64,000 bases of DNA from Saliniramus fredricksonii (GTDB lineage Bacteria > Pseudomonadota > Alphaproteobacteria > Rhizobiales > Beijerinckiaceae): assembly GCF_900094735.1 (NCBI RefSeq), contig NZ_FMBM01000001.1, positions 1-64,000 on the forward strand, read 5' to 3'. The position numbers and the translations under genes were made by a program. Positions 44,404 to 53,322 of this stretch are shown here, one piece after another. The first letter of the stretch is position 1; each line of letters opens with the position of its first letter. The notes under the pieces were generated by a model. It was not told where the DNA came from, ran no database searches, and worked only from the letters and a program-made list of their open reading frames with translations.

Positions 44404-46389
44404 TCACTCGCCCGCCGGTTGCGGCAAGGGCGTGAGGGCCGGTGCGGCTGCGCGAATCCGGGCACTGCGATCAGCCACGGTGGCGATGCGCATGGCCCGC
44501 GCGACCACCGGCGGCGCGATGATATCCTCCGGGATCGCGGCAAAGCGCCGGCGCGCCATCATCCGCCCCAGCGCCGGATTCGTGCCGAAGCGGCAGAAGA
44601 GGATCGCCGAAAGCGGCCCGATCGCGACGGGGATGATCCAGGGCAGCATCTGGGGTGCGTGCAGCCAGAAGCCGGTAAGCGCAAGCGCCGCGATCGCGGT
44701 CTGCGGCCAGAAACGCGCGATCGACTCGCGCCAGGTCACCGCGAAACCATGCCGGCGCTGGACCTTCCAGGTCAGCCCCTTCCCGCGCGCGAGGCCCAGG
44801 ATGAACAGCGCCTCGGCGATCGCCATGATCGGGGCGAGCAGCATGCCGTGCAGGAATTCGGCGATGCCGCTGCTCAGGAGCCGAAAGCCGCCGCCATAAC
44901 TGCGCCGGCGGCGGGAATCGGCGAGCGCGTCGATCAGGCCGGCGAGCTTGGGCGCGAAGACCATGACGATCATCCCGGCGAGCAGCCAGAGCCCGAGACC
45001 CGACGGCGCCGCCCCCCAGGGATTATCGGCGATCGCGCCGCCGCTGACGCCCAGCGCACCCTGCATGAAGCCCAGCCCCATGAAGAGGAGCCAGGCCGGG
45101 CCGGACAGATACATCAGAATGGCCAGCGCGAGTTGCAGCCGCGCCATGGGCGGCCAGCCGGGTTTCGTCACCAGCTTGAGATATTGCAGATTGCCCTGGC
45201 ACCAGCGCAGGGAGCGGCGCACGAATTCCGGCAGGCAGGGCGGATTGATCTCGTAGCTGCCGTACTCGTCGGGCAGAACCCGCACATCGTAACCGCCGCG
45301 CACCATCTGCGCCGCTTCGAGCTGGTCATGGCTGAGCACGAGCCCGGAGAGCGGGCCGCGCCCGGGCAGCGTCGGCAGGCGGCAATGGCGCATGAAGGCG
45401 TCAATGCGGATAATGGCGTTGTGCCCCCAATAGGGTCCGGCCGGCCCCTGCCACCAGGCCGCGCCGAGCGCATAGGCGCGCATGCCGTGGCGCATGCCGA
45501 ACTGGAACATGCGGGTGAAGGCGACCCGGCTCGGCAGGCCGGCGATCAGGGTCTGGCAGATTCCGAGATTCGGATTGCAATCCATCACCCGCACCAGCCG
45601 GCGGATGGCACCGCCGCTCATCAGGCTGTCGGCATCGAGCACGATCATGTAATCGAAATCCGCCCCGCGCCGCTCCAGCCATTCCCAGAGATTGCCGGTC
45701 TTGTGGCCCGCATTGTCGCTGCGGCGGCGATAGTGGAAACGGTCGGCAAAGCCGATGCGGTTGCAAAAGCCCTGGACGGCGCGCATTTCCTCTGCGGCGC
45801 GGAAGCTGTCCTGTGTGTCGGAGAGCAGGAATATCTCGAAATTGTCGAGCCCGCCGGCATCCTCCAGATCGTCGATGGTGGCCTCGATATGACCGAGCAC
45901 CATCTGCGGATCCTCGTCATAGGCCGGTACCACGATGGCCGTGTGCCCGATCAGCCGGCGCTCATGCGCATCGCGCCCGGCCAGCGGCGCAACCGCGTCG
46001 AGGGGCTCGCGCCGCCCGAGGGCGATGATGAGCCCGAACACGGCGTTCCAGAAGCCGATCACGGTCCAGGGCAGGGTGACAGCGAAGACGGCGAGCATGG
46101 CGAGATCGATGGCCGAGAGACCCTGCTGGCCGAGCACGAGGGCAAGCGCCGCCAGGGCCGCAAGAGCGGTCAGTGCCACGAGCGAGAAGAACAGGGCGCG
46201 GCGACGCGCAAGCCGCCGGTTTTCGTGGTGCGGCTGCGGCAAACCATCACGCCCGCAAAACGCATTCACGCCGCCACGGGAAAGATCCTGCGCCCGTGCC
46301 TTGTTCGCTTTGGGGATGAAATCCAAGAACGCCTCCCACAGAACCGGTTCGTCAGCCGGGATTGAATGCCAGACGAAATACACAGCCAT
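44404..46389 (-). CDS. opgH: glucans biosynthesis glucosyltransferase OpgH (MdoH)
   Basis: A membrane glycosyltransferase of about 661 residues with N-terminal hydrophobic segments, a GT2 domain containing IVVPAYDEDP, VLDADSLMSGG and RRSLRWCQGN, and several C-terminal membrane helices. OpgH polymerises the beta-glucan backbone of osmoregulated periplasmic glucans from UDP-glucose. The partner opgG is not adjacent. The start at 46389 (MAVYFVWHSIPADEP) has no good ribosome site; an in-frame start at 46515 exists. Confidence 0.9.
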   Translation of the reverse strand: MAVYFVWHSIPADEPVLWEAFLDFIPKANKARAQDLSRGGVNAFCGRDGLPQPHHENRRLARRRALFFSLVALTALAALAALALVLGQQGLSAIDLAMLAVFAVTLPWTVIGFWNAVFGLIIALGRREPLDAVAPLAGRDAHERRLIGHTAIVVPAYDEDPQMVLGHIEATIDDLEDAGGLDNFEIFLLSDTQDSFRAAEEMRAVQGFCNRIGFADRFHYRRRSDNAGHKTGNLWEWLERRGADFDYMIVLDADSLMSGGAIRRLVRVMDCNPNLGICQTLIAGLPSRVAFTRMFQFGMRHGMRAYALGAAWWQGPAGPYWGHNAIIRIDAFMRHCRLPTLPGRGPLSGLVLSHDQLEAAQMVRGGYDVRVLPDEYGSYEINPPCLPEFVRRSLRWCQGNLQYLKLVTKPGWPPMARLQLALAILMYLSGPAWLLFMGLGFMQGALGVSGGAIADNPWGAAPSGLGLWLLAGMIVMVFAPKLAGLIDALADSRRRRSYGGGFRLLSSGIAEFLHGMLLAPIMAIAEALFILGLARGKGLTWKVQRRHGFAVTWRESIARFWPQTAIAALALTGFWLHAPQMLPWIIPVAIGPLSAILFCRFGTNPALGRMMARRRFAAIPEDIIAPPVVARAMRIATVADRSARIRAAAPALTPLPQPAGE

Positions 46390-46533
46390 GCCGACGCACC
46401 GGGATACGCGGCAGCAGCCCGTTTGGTTCAAAGGCAGGGTTTTTTCATGGCAAGCCGGAAAACGATGCTCGGCAGAATTGGCAGGGTTTTCGTCGCATTC
46501 GCGTATTGCCGGCAAACCATCACGTTGTCGTGA

Positions 46534-47034
46534 TCATGCTGCGTGATCAGCAACCGCAAGCGCCCGGTTTTCCGCCCGGATGCGGATCGCGAGCAGAATC
46601 GCGTTGGCAACCGTGAAGCCGAGCGCATAGAGCGGCAGCCCGAAGGCGAGCGGCAGGATGGCGATTTCGCCGATGACGATCCAGTAATTCGGATGGGTAA
46701 GATAGCGATACGGGCCGGTGCGGATCGGCGCCGCGCCGGGCAGGATGATGATCCGCGTGGTCCAGCGCGCACCGAGGCTCGCGATCGTCCAGACGCGTCC
46801 CGCCTGCAGGATCGCGAAGACCGCGATCAGCGGCCAGGATACGGTGGCATCGTGCGCGAGCACCCACAGACCGATGAGCCAGAGCCCGTGCATCACGACG
46901 ATCGCCGGGTAATGGCCCGGCGCATGCTCGACGGCCCCACGCGCCATCAGCGCCGCCGTATTGCGCTTCGCGATGACGAGTTCGGCAAGACGCTGCAAGG
47001 TCACGAGAGCAAGAATCAGGGCAGCGATGCTCAT
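46534..47034 (-). CDS. isoprenylcysteine carboxyl methyltransferase-family protein
   Basis: A 166-residue membrane methyltransferase with about four hydrophobic segments and the ICMT signature GPYRYLTHPNYWIVIGE. It overlaps the stop of a type III polyketide synthase by one base (TGATG). In alkylresorcinol operons a homologue of this kind (SrsB) O-methylates the phenolic lipid made by the synthase, so I infer the same role here. Confidence 0.85.
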   Translation of the reverse strand: MSIAALILALVTLQRLAELVIAKRNTAALMARGAVEHAPGHYPAIVVMHGLWLIGLWVLAHDATVSWPLIAVFAILQAGRVWTIASLGARWTTRIIILPGAAPIRTGPYRYLTHPNYWIVIGEIAILPLAFGLPLYALGFTVANAILLAIRIRAENRALAVADHAA

Positions 47035-48092
47035 CAGGCGGGCTCCAGCACGACGCAGTTCAGGGTAAAGCCCGGACCGAGCGCGGCCAGCAGCGTGGGC
47101 CCGCGCAGGCCCGTGCGCAGGGCCCGCTCCAGCACGAACAGCACCGTCGGCGCGCTCATATTGCCGAAATCACGCAGGATATCGCGTTCACGCTGCAGCT
47201 GCCCGCTTGCAAGTCCCAGCGTTTCCTCCAGCGCAACGATCACCTTGGCGCCGCCGGGGTGGAGCACATGATCGGCGAAGCCGGCATTGCGCATTCCCCA
47301 GCGCGCGAAGATTCCCGCGAAAGCCGCGGCGAGATGGGCTCTGGCGAAAGCGGGAATGGACTGGGCGAAGATCACGCCGAGCCCCTCCTCGCCGATATCC
47401 CAGCCCATGATGTCGAGCGTGTCGGGCCAGATATGTTCGGCGCTCGCCGCGACCCGCGCCATGGCATTGCCGCCCGGGCCGGCACGCAGGATGCAGGCTG
47501 CCGCGCCGTCTCCGAACAGGGCGGAGGCGACGATATCGGCCTTGTTCGGCGCCTGCGCGCGGAAGGCCAGCGTGCAGGTCTCGACGACAACGAGCAGCAC
47601 ATTCTCCCCCGGCGCTGCCTGCGCGAGGCGCGCGGCGAGGGCGAGCCCGCCCGCGCCACCGGCGCAGCCAAGGCCGAAGACCGGCACCCGCCGCACATCC
47701 GCGCGAAATCCCATGGCCGCGAGAGCCCGCGCCTCGAGGCCCGGCGTGGCGATGCCCGTGGAGGAGACGGTGACGATGGAGTCGACCGCCTGCGCGGCAA
47801 GGCCCGCATCGCGCAGGGCATCGCTTGCGGCATCGACGAACAGGGCCGTCGCGCTCTTCAGATAGGCCCGGCTGCGATCGGCCCAGCCGCGCGGTGCACG
47901 ATACCAGTCGATCGGCATCACCGCGTAGCGATTGTCGATGGCGGCATTGGTGAACACGGATTCGAGCCGCGCGAAACCGGGATAGCGGGGCGCAAGCACG
48001 TCTCGGGCGATGGCCACCGCATCGTCCTGGCTGAGGCGGTGCCGCGGCACCGTCGTGGCGAGGCCGAGGATCGCGGCATTTGCGGGACACAT
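47034..48092 (-). CDS. type III polyketide synthase
   Basis: A 352-residue chalcone-synthase-fold enzyme with catalytic Cys143 in FGLGCAGGAGG, His in HVLHPGG and Asn in GNMSAPTVLF. Bacterial relatives make alkylresorcinols or alkylpyrones from fatty acyl starters. The start at 48092 (MCPANAAILGLATTVP) fits the fold; an in-frame start at 48245 adds an unrelated stretch. It forms a two-gene operon with the ICMT-type methyltransferase. Confidence 0.88.
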   Translation of the reverse strand: MCPANAAILGLATTVPRHRLSQDDAVAIARDVLAPRYPGFARLESVFTNAAIDNRYAVMPIDWYRAPRGWADRSRAYLKSATALFVDAASDALRDAGLAAQAVDSIVTVSSTGIATPGLEARALAAMGFRADVRRVPVFGLGCAGGAGGLALAARLAQAAPGENVLLVVVETCTLAFRAQAPNKADIVASALFGDGAAACILRAGPGGNAMARVAASAEHIWPDTLDIMGWDIGEEGLGVIFAQSIPAFARAHLAAAFAGIFARWGMRNAGFADHVLHPGGAKVIVALEETLGLASGQLQRERDILRDFGNMSAPTVLFVLERALRTGLRGPTLLAALGPGFTLNCVVLEPA

Positions 48093-48286
48093 CAGGCTCC
48101 TGTGCGGCGGGTGATCGACGCCACTTGCGCTGATTGATACGCGCCAACCCGTGAAGGCGATCACCGGCACCGACTGATGCGGTTTTTTGCAAGACAATAC
48201 GCGATCAGCGCGCCACTGCTTGCGCAAACGCCATCGGCGCGCCATTTACGTTATGTGAGGCAATCAGAGGGTATCAAAGCTGTATC

Positions 48287-48784
48287 ATGATCCGCTACGC
48301 CCTCGTCTGTGATCAGGCGCATGATTTCGAGAGCTGGTTTCCCTCGGGCGATGCCTTTGAGGAACAGCGTGCGCGCGGCCTCGTCGAATGCCCCGTCTGT
48401 GGTTCGGCCAAGGTCGAGAAACGCCTCATGGCGCCCGCGATCGCCCGGCACGACCGTGCGGCGCAGACCCTGCCCGCCCCCGCTGCCGAAACGGGGCAAC
48501 AGGCTCCTGCCCCCGCCGAATCCGCAACACCGGCCGAGGGCATGGCGCTTCTGGGCGAGCGCGAGCAGGCCCTGCGTGCCATGATCCGCGAAATTCATGC
48601 GCATGTGACGCGGAATGCGGAAAATGTCGGCGGAAGCTTCGTCACGGAAGCGCGGCGGATGCATTACGGCGAGGTGCAGGAGCGCCCGATCTATGGCGAG
48701 GCGAGCCCCGACGAGGCGCGCGAACTCATCGAGGAAGGCGTGCCCGTCCAGCCGCTGCCCGGCCTCCCCGACGATCGCAACTGA
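48287..48784 (+). CDS. DUF1178 family protein
   Basis: A 165-residue conserved alphaproteobacterial protein starting MIRYALVCDQAHDFESWFPS with a single CPVC zinc-type pair (about 36-39), a Pro/Ala-rich linker and a conserved C-terminal half (ARRMHYGEVQERPIYGEAS). Function unknown. Convergent with the Nudix gene, 6 nt apart. Confidence 0.9.
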   Translation: MIRYALVCDQAHDFESWFPSGDAFEEQRARGLVECPVCGSAKVEKRLMAPAIARHDRAAQTLPAPAAETGQQAPAPAESATPAEGMALLGEREQALRAMIREIHAHVTRNAENVGGSFVTEARRMHYGEVQERPIYGEASPDEARELIEEGVPVQPLPGLPDDRN

Positions 48785-48790
48785 GCGCGT

Positions 48791-49318
48791 TCAGGGCGCG
48801 GCGGCCAGATCGCGCGGCGTAGCGGGAATGCGCCCGGCCAGAATATCGAGAAAGAGAGCGCGGATCCCGGTCGGATCGATGACGATATCCGGCACATCGA
48901 GCGCGCCGGCCTCCCACCAGCGCACATCGAGAACCGGATCGCCCTCCGTCTCCTGCAGGCGCGACGTATCAATCCGGTCATGCGGGGCGCGCACAAGAAA
49001 ATAGGTCTCGCGCACGAAGCACTTGCGGGCAAACAGCGTCTGCGGACAGGCGCGCCGGGCGACCACGGGGCCGAGCGTCAGACCGGAAAGCCCGGTCTCC
49101 TCGGCGAGTTCGCGCAGGCAGGTCTGCTGCGGTGTCTCCCCCGGCTCGCGACCGCCGCCGGGCGTATACCAGAAATCCCGCTTGCCGGGGCGGGCCGGAT
49201 CGACATCGCGCGATGCTTCATAACAGATCAGTAAAAGCCGGTCGGCGGGATCGATCAGGATGGCGCGGGCCGTCTCGCGCGCGGGGAGATCCGTCGGATT
49301 GATCCCCGGTGCACTCAC
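48791..49318 (-). CDS. Nudix hydrolase
   Basis: A 175-residue Nudix protein with a complete box (GGGREPGETPQQTCLRELAE followed by ETGL) and FWYTPGGG before it. It would hydrolyse a nucleoside-diphosphate-linked compound; the substrate is not predictable. It starts on an ATGA overlap with the dehydratase gene, so the two are coupled. Confidence 0.9.
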   Translation of the reverse strand: MSAPGINPTDLPARETARAILIDPADRLLLICYEASRDVDPARPGKRDFWYTPGGGREPGETPQQTCLRELAEETGLSGLTLGPVVARRACPQTLFARKCFVRETYFLVRAPHDRIDTSRLQETEGDPVLDVRWWEAGALDVPDIVIDPTGIRALFLDILAGRIPATPRDLAAAP

Positions 49319-50259
49319 AGCAGATCATCCAGGGCGCGCAGATCGACATTGGCACCGCAGACCAGCACGCCGACGCGCTCACCCGGTTGCGGACGATAGG
49401 CGCCGCTGATCAGCGCGGCGAGGGCCGCCGCGCCGCCCGGCTCGGTGGCGATGCGCCAGTCGCGCCAGAGCCGACGCTGCGCCTCGGTGATGGCCTCATC
49501 GGTGACGAGTGCCACATGATCGATCGCTGCGCGGCAGATTTCATGAACGAGGGCGCCGGTATTGCGCGCGCCCAGCGAATCGGCCGCGACCGAATGCACC
49601 TCGACATCCACCGGCCCGCCGGCTTCAAGGGCGGCATGCAGCGCGCATGAGCCCGCGGGCTCCACCGCGACCACCTTCACCCGCCCGCGCCAATAGGCGC
49701 CGATCCCGGAGACCAGCCCCCCGCCACCGGCCGCGACGAGCACCGTATCGAGATCGGGCTGATCTTCCTCCCATTCGATGGCGACGGTGCCCTGCCCGGC
49801 AATCGTCTCGAATGCATCATAGGCATGGATCGAGAGCGCCCCGGTCTCGGCCATGTATTCCGCGCAGGCAATGGCGGCATCGGCGTAACGCGGGCCGCCG
49901 ATCACCACCTCGGCGCCATGGCGGCGAATGGCATCGACCTTGGGCTTGCTCGCGATCTCGGGCACGAAGACGCGCGCGGGCACACCGAGGCTGTGGGCCG
50001 CATAGGCCACCGCCGCACCGTGATTGCCGCCCGAAGCCGCCGCTACGCCGGCAGCGGGGATGTCCCTGCTCAAAAGTGTGTTGAAGGCGCCGCGCGGTTT
50101 GAAGGAGCCGGCATGCTGGAGGAATTCGAGCTTCAGCGAGACCGGTCCGTCATGACCGAAATCCCCCCTGGGCAGGTTCACCACCGGCGTGCGGCGGATA
50201 TGATCGCGGATACGCGCATGGGCGGCGCGGACATCATCGGGGCTGACGGGCAGGGTCAT
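49315..50259 (-). CDS. threonine/serine dehydratase-like PLP enzyme
   Basis: A 314-residue fold-type II PLP enzyme with the lysine motif SFKPRGAFN, the phosphate loop AASGGNHGAAVAYAA and the glycine-rich VLVAAGGGGLVSGIG. It resembles catabolic threonine dehydratases without a regulatory ACT domain. Serine racemase or hydroxyaspartate dehydratase activity is possible. Coupled to the Nudix gene. Confidence 0.88.
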   Translation of the reverse strand: MTLPVSPDDVRAAHARIRDHIRRTPVVNLPRGDFGHDGPVSLKLEFLQHAGSFKPRGAFNTLLSRDIPAAGVAAASGGNHGAAVAYAAHSLGVPARVFVPEIASKPKVDAIRRHGAEVVIGGPRYADAAIACAEYMAETGALSIHAYDAFETIAGQGTVAIEWEEDQPDLDTVLVAAGGGGLVSGIGAYWRGRVKVVAVEPAGSCALHAALEAGGPVDVEVHSVAADSLGARNTGALVHEICRAAIDHVALVTDEAITEAQRRLWRDWRIATEPGGAAALAALISGAYRPQPGERVGVLVCGANVDLRALDDLL

Positions 50260-50345
50260 GGCTGAGAATCCGGATCTTTGCGGCGTGGTTGGAGACTATG
50301 CCTTCGTCTCTACCATGACAGGCCGTGCGCACCACCGGCATTCCC

Positions 50346-50669
50346 TCACCCCGCGCGTGCCGCAATGCCCGCCCCGGCCCCCTCATCCGCAAGCATCGCC
50401 CTGCGAATCGCATTCTCGTCGACATCCTCGACCGGCGCCTGAATCTTGAGCGCACGGGTGCGCCTGCCCGGCTCCATGATCAGGATCACCGTCTCCTGGC
50501 CTGGGCAGGCGGGATCGGTGCAGTTGATCTCGTTGACCCTGATCACGGTATCCGGCGCCGGTGCGAGGATCGCGAAGGCGAGCGCACGCAAGCGCTCGAT
50601 CTCGCCCCGGTCGATTCCGCCGGAGGGTATGACATTGCGCAACAATCCGGCGAAAACGCCTTTCAGCAT
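50346..50669 (-). CDS. small conserved hypothetical protein
   Basis: A 107-residue soluble protein with the distinctive block INCTDPACPGQETVILIMEP. I have seen this pattern only in unnamed Hyphomicrobiales proteins and cannot assign a role. The two cysteines, four residues apart, could bind metal. It has a good AGGAGA site before the start. Confidence 0.7.
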   Translation of the reverse strand: MLKGVFAGLLRNVIPSGGIDRGEIERLRALAFAILAPAPDTVIRVNEINCTDPACPGQETVILIMEPGRRTRALKIQAPVEDVDENAIRRAMLADEGAGAGIAARAG

Positions 50670-50772
50670 CGATGCGATCTCCTCCTGCGCCGGCGAACCA
50701 TGCGATCCGCCAGCGCCGTCCGATCATGCAGGCAAGATACCGGCGCGGCAAGGGAGAGGGCAAGCTGCCGGG

Positions 50773-51285
50773 TCAGTCCTGGCCATGCCCGTGGCCGCCC
50801 GGCGCGCGCGGCGAGCCCATCGGCGCAACAGCATAGGTGATTTCCACCTCACCGGCATTGTCGAAGACGAGCGTCCCGCTGACGGGCTCGTCCATGGTGA
50901 CGGGGGTGGCGAGATTCATGAACATCACATGGTAGCTGCCGGGCTCCAGCGCGACGCTCTCGCCGGGCGGGATTTCGAGACCGCCCTCGACCTCGGCCAT
51001 GCGGGCGACCCCGTCGACCATCTCCATGGAATGCACCTCGAAACGCGGGGCGATCTCGCTGGCACCGCCGATCAGACGATCGGGCTCGGTGCCGTTATTG
51101 GTGATGACCATGTAACCGCCGGCCACCCGCGCGCCGGCGGGCGTCACCCGCGTCCAGGGGGTCTCGATGGTGATGTCACCGATGCTGAAAGTCTCCGCCT
51201 GCGCCGCCGTGGTCGCGAGCGTGAAGCCGAGCGTGGCGGAGAGAGCGATGGCGGCGATGGCCGCGTTACGGATGTGGAACGTCAT
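50773..51285 (-). CDS. periplasmic copper chaperone PCu(A)C
   Basis: A 170-residue protein with a clear signal peptide (cleavage near AQAETFS) and the PCuAC copper ligand set: HSMEM followed by RM, then YHVMFM. It delivers Cu(I) to the CuA or CuB site of cytochrome oxidases. A His/Gly-rich tail (GGHGHGQD) may add copper binding. Its neighbour is a DUF2946-like gene of similar context. Confidence 0.9.
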   Translation of the reverse strand: MTFHIRNAAIAAIALSATLGFTLATTAAQAETFSIGDITIETPWTRVTPAGARVAGGYMVITNNGTEPDRLIGGASEIAPRFEVHSMEMVDGVARMAEVEGGLEIPPGESVALEPGSYHVMFMNLATPVTMDEPVSGTLVFDNAGEVEITYAVAPMGSPRAPGGHGHGQD

Positions 51286-51373
51286 GGTTGGACCTTCTTC
51301 GTCTTCAAGCCGGCGGCTCGCATTCTCGCAAGCAATACGCCGGTGCCGGTTTCGGATATCGGGATCAGCTTGT

Positions 51374-51802
51374 TCAGACGAGGAAGGAAGGCGGGCCGCG
51401 CGGCCCGTGGTCGCGAATCAGGGGCGCAGAGGGCAGATCAACCCCTTCACGCAGGCCCGACGGCGCGATGCGCGCCATGGCGCGCTTGTCAAAGCCCAGA
51501 AGCTGTGCATCCGGCGCGTCAGGCAGGGGCGGCGCCGGCGGAACCGGGCAGCCGGCGAGGCATTCCGCCTTGTGGCGCGCGGCGCCATGGGGATCATGAT
51601 GATGCCCCGCCTCGAGCAGGCAATGAAGGCCCGGCTCACCCAGCGCCTGCGCCTGCTGCGCCGCGAGCAGTGTTCCCGCGAGCAGGCCGGAGAGCACGAA
51701 GGCATAGAGCAGGAACACGACGCCGATGCAGCGCGCGACACCGCGCCATCCGGGGGTGGATGACGCGCGTCTCGTGCGATTGATGATGCCGGCGCGGTTC
51801 AT
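51374..51802 (-). CDS. DUF2946-like small secreted or membrane protein
   Basis: A 142-residue protein with one N-terminal hydrophobic segment (VARCIGVVFLLYAFVLSGLL), a histidine cluster (EAGHHHDPHGAARHK) and the RGPP ending usual in DUF2946-type proteins found beside copper genes. It lies 88 nt upstream of the copper chaperone gene and probably shares its role in copper handling. Confidence 0.65.
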   Translation of the reverse strand: MNRAGIINRTRRASSTPGWRGVARCIGVVFLLYAFVLSGLLAGTLLAAQQAQALGEPGLHCLLEAGHHHDPHGAARHKAECLAGCPVPPAPPLPDAPDAQLLGFDKRAMARIAPSGLREGVDLPSAPLIRDHGPRGPPSFLV

Positions 51803-51847
51803 GGCATTCTCTTAGCGCAGGAACCACGCCGGCGGCAATGCGGCTTT

Positions 51848-53071
51848 TCAGGCCCGCAACGCCTGCGCCACCGCCTCGGCATAGACCTGCGCGCCGAGGA
51901 TGATATCCTCTTCCGCCGTATCCTCGGTCCAGTGATGGCTGATCCCGCCGATCGAGGGCACGAACAGCATCGCGGCGGGCATGATGCGGGCGAGATATTG
52001 CGCATCGTGACCCGCGCCGCTGGGCATGCGCAGGGATTTGCCGGGGGCGTGAATCGCCGCTGCCGCGTCGATCATGTCCTGCAAGCCGGCATCCATGCGC
52101 GCGGGCTTGCTCTGGCCCAAAACCTCGAGGGAGGCGCCGCAGACGCCCTCCGCATCGATCTCGGCAACGATGGCGCGCAATTCCGTGTCGAGCCGGTCGA
52201 GCACCGCCTCATCCGCGTCGCGGAACTGGAAGAGGACCTCCGCGCGGCCCGGAATGATGCTCGGCGCGCCCGGCTCCAGGGTGACGCGACCCGCCGTCCA
52301 GACGGTGCGCTCGCCGCAGAGCTGGGGAAAGCGCTCGTCGATCTTCGCAAGCGCGCGCATGGCGGCGCGCCCGGCATCGCGGCGGCGCTTCATGCTGGTG
52401 GTGCCGGCATGGTTCTGCGCGCCGGTGAAGACCAGCTTGTATTGCCAGATCGCGACGATGGCGGTGACGTTGCCGATCTTCAGATCCGAGGAGATCAGCG
52501 TGTCGCCCTGCTCGATATGCGCCTCGAAGAAACCCTTGTAGCGCCCTTCCTCGTAGCGCACGCGCGATTCACCTGCGAGCCCGACCTCCTGCAACGCCTG
52601 GCGCAAAGGCTTGCCATCATAGCGGTTGGTGGCGGCGTCGATCTCGCTCTCTTCAAGGATGCCGAGGAAGGATTTCGAGCCAAGGAACGAGCCGAAATGC
52701 CCCTCCTCGTCGCACAGGGCGATCACGTCCACGCCGCAATCGGCGAATCCGCCATCATCGGCAATGGCGCGGGCGGCTTCCAGCCCGTAGATCACGCCGA
52801 GTGCCCCGTCGAGCCAGCCGGCATGGTTCTGGCTCTCCAGATGTGACCCGGTCAGGATTTTCGGCCCCGGCGCCTCGCGCCGTCCGAGAACCGAGCCGAT
52901 CCCGTCGATCCGGGCATCGAGCCCGGCCTCGCGCATGCGCCCGGCGAGCCAGTGGCGCGCTTCCATGTCCTGGGCTGAGAAGGTGGGCCGGTGCACGCCG
53001 GTTTTATAAGTGCCGATACCGCGCAAATGCTTGAGATCGCCCATCAGGCGTTCGGGATTGATCTTGACCAT
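51848..53071 (-). CDS. M20-family Zn hydrolase (allantoate/N-carbamoyl amino acid amidohydrolase type)
   Basis: A 407-residue M20 peptidase-fold enzyme with metal ligands in TGSHLESQNHAGWLDGALG, CDEEGHFGSFLGS and the late GAGHDAQYLA. This matches amidohydrolases that act on N-carbamoyl amino acids, ureidoglycolate or allantoate. Standing alone it cannot be narrowed further. The start at 53071 has an AGGAGACAG site. Confidence 0.88.
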   Translation of the reverse strand: MVKINPERLMGDLKHLRGIGTYKTGVHRPTFSAQDMEARHWLAGRMREAGLDARIDGIGSVLGRREAPGPKILTGSHLESQNHAGWLDGALGVIYGLEAARAIADDGGFADCGVDVIALCDEEGHFGSFLGSKSFLGILEESEIDAATNRYDGKPLRQALQEVGLAGESRVRYEEGRYKGFFEAHIEQGDTLISSDLKIGNVTAIVAIWQYKLVFTGAQNHAGTTSMKRRRDAGRAAMRALAKIDERFPQLCGERTVWTAGRVTLEPGAPSIIPGRAEVLFQFRDADEAVLDRLDTELRAIVAEIDAEGVCGASLEVLGQSKPARMDAGLQDMIDAAAAIHAPGKSLRMPSGAGHDAQYLARIMPAAMLFVPSIGGISHHWTEDTAEEDIILGAQVYAEAVAQALRA

Positions 53072-53322
53072 TTCTGTCTCCTGATTTGCCGCGAGGGAAC
53101 AGCCCTGCGCGCGTCATGGCAAGAGGCGAATCCTCACGATGCGCTGGCAGGCTGCGCACCGATCGCGGAAGTCTTGCGACGCGTCGAAATGCGTAGGACT
53201 TTCGGTCGGGTTGCCTGTAGCCCGCCTTCTCCCGTAAGTTTGCCGCAACAGACGCGCGGATTCGCAAACCGCGCGATTGCGAAAACGGATTGATCGCCAA
53301 TGATCGCCTTTGGGAGGGAAAA

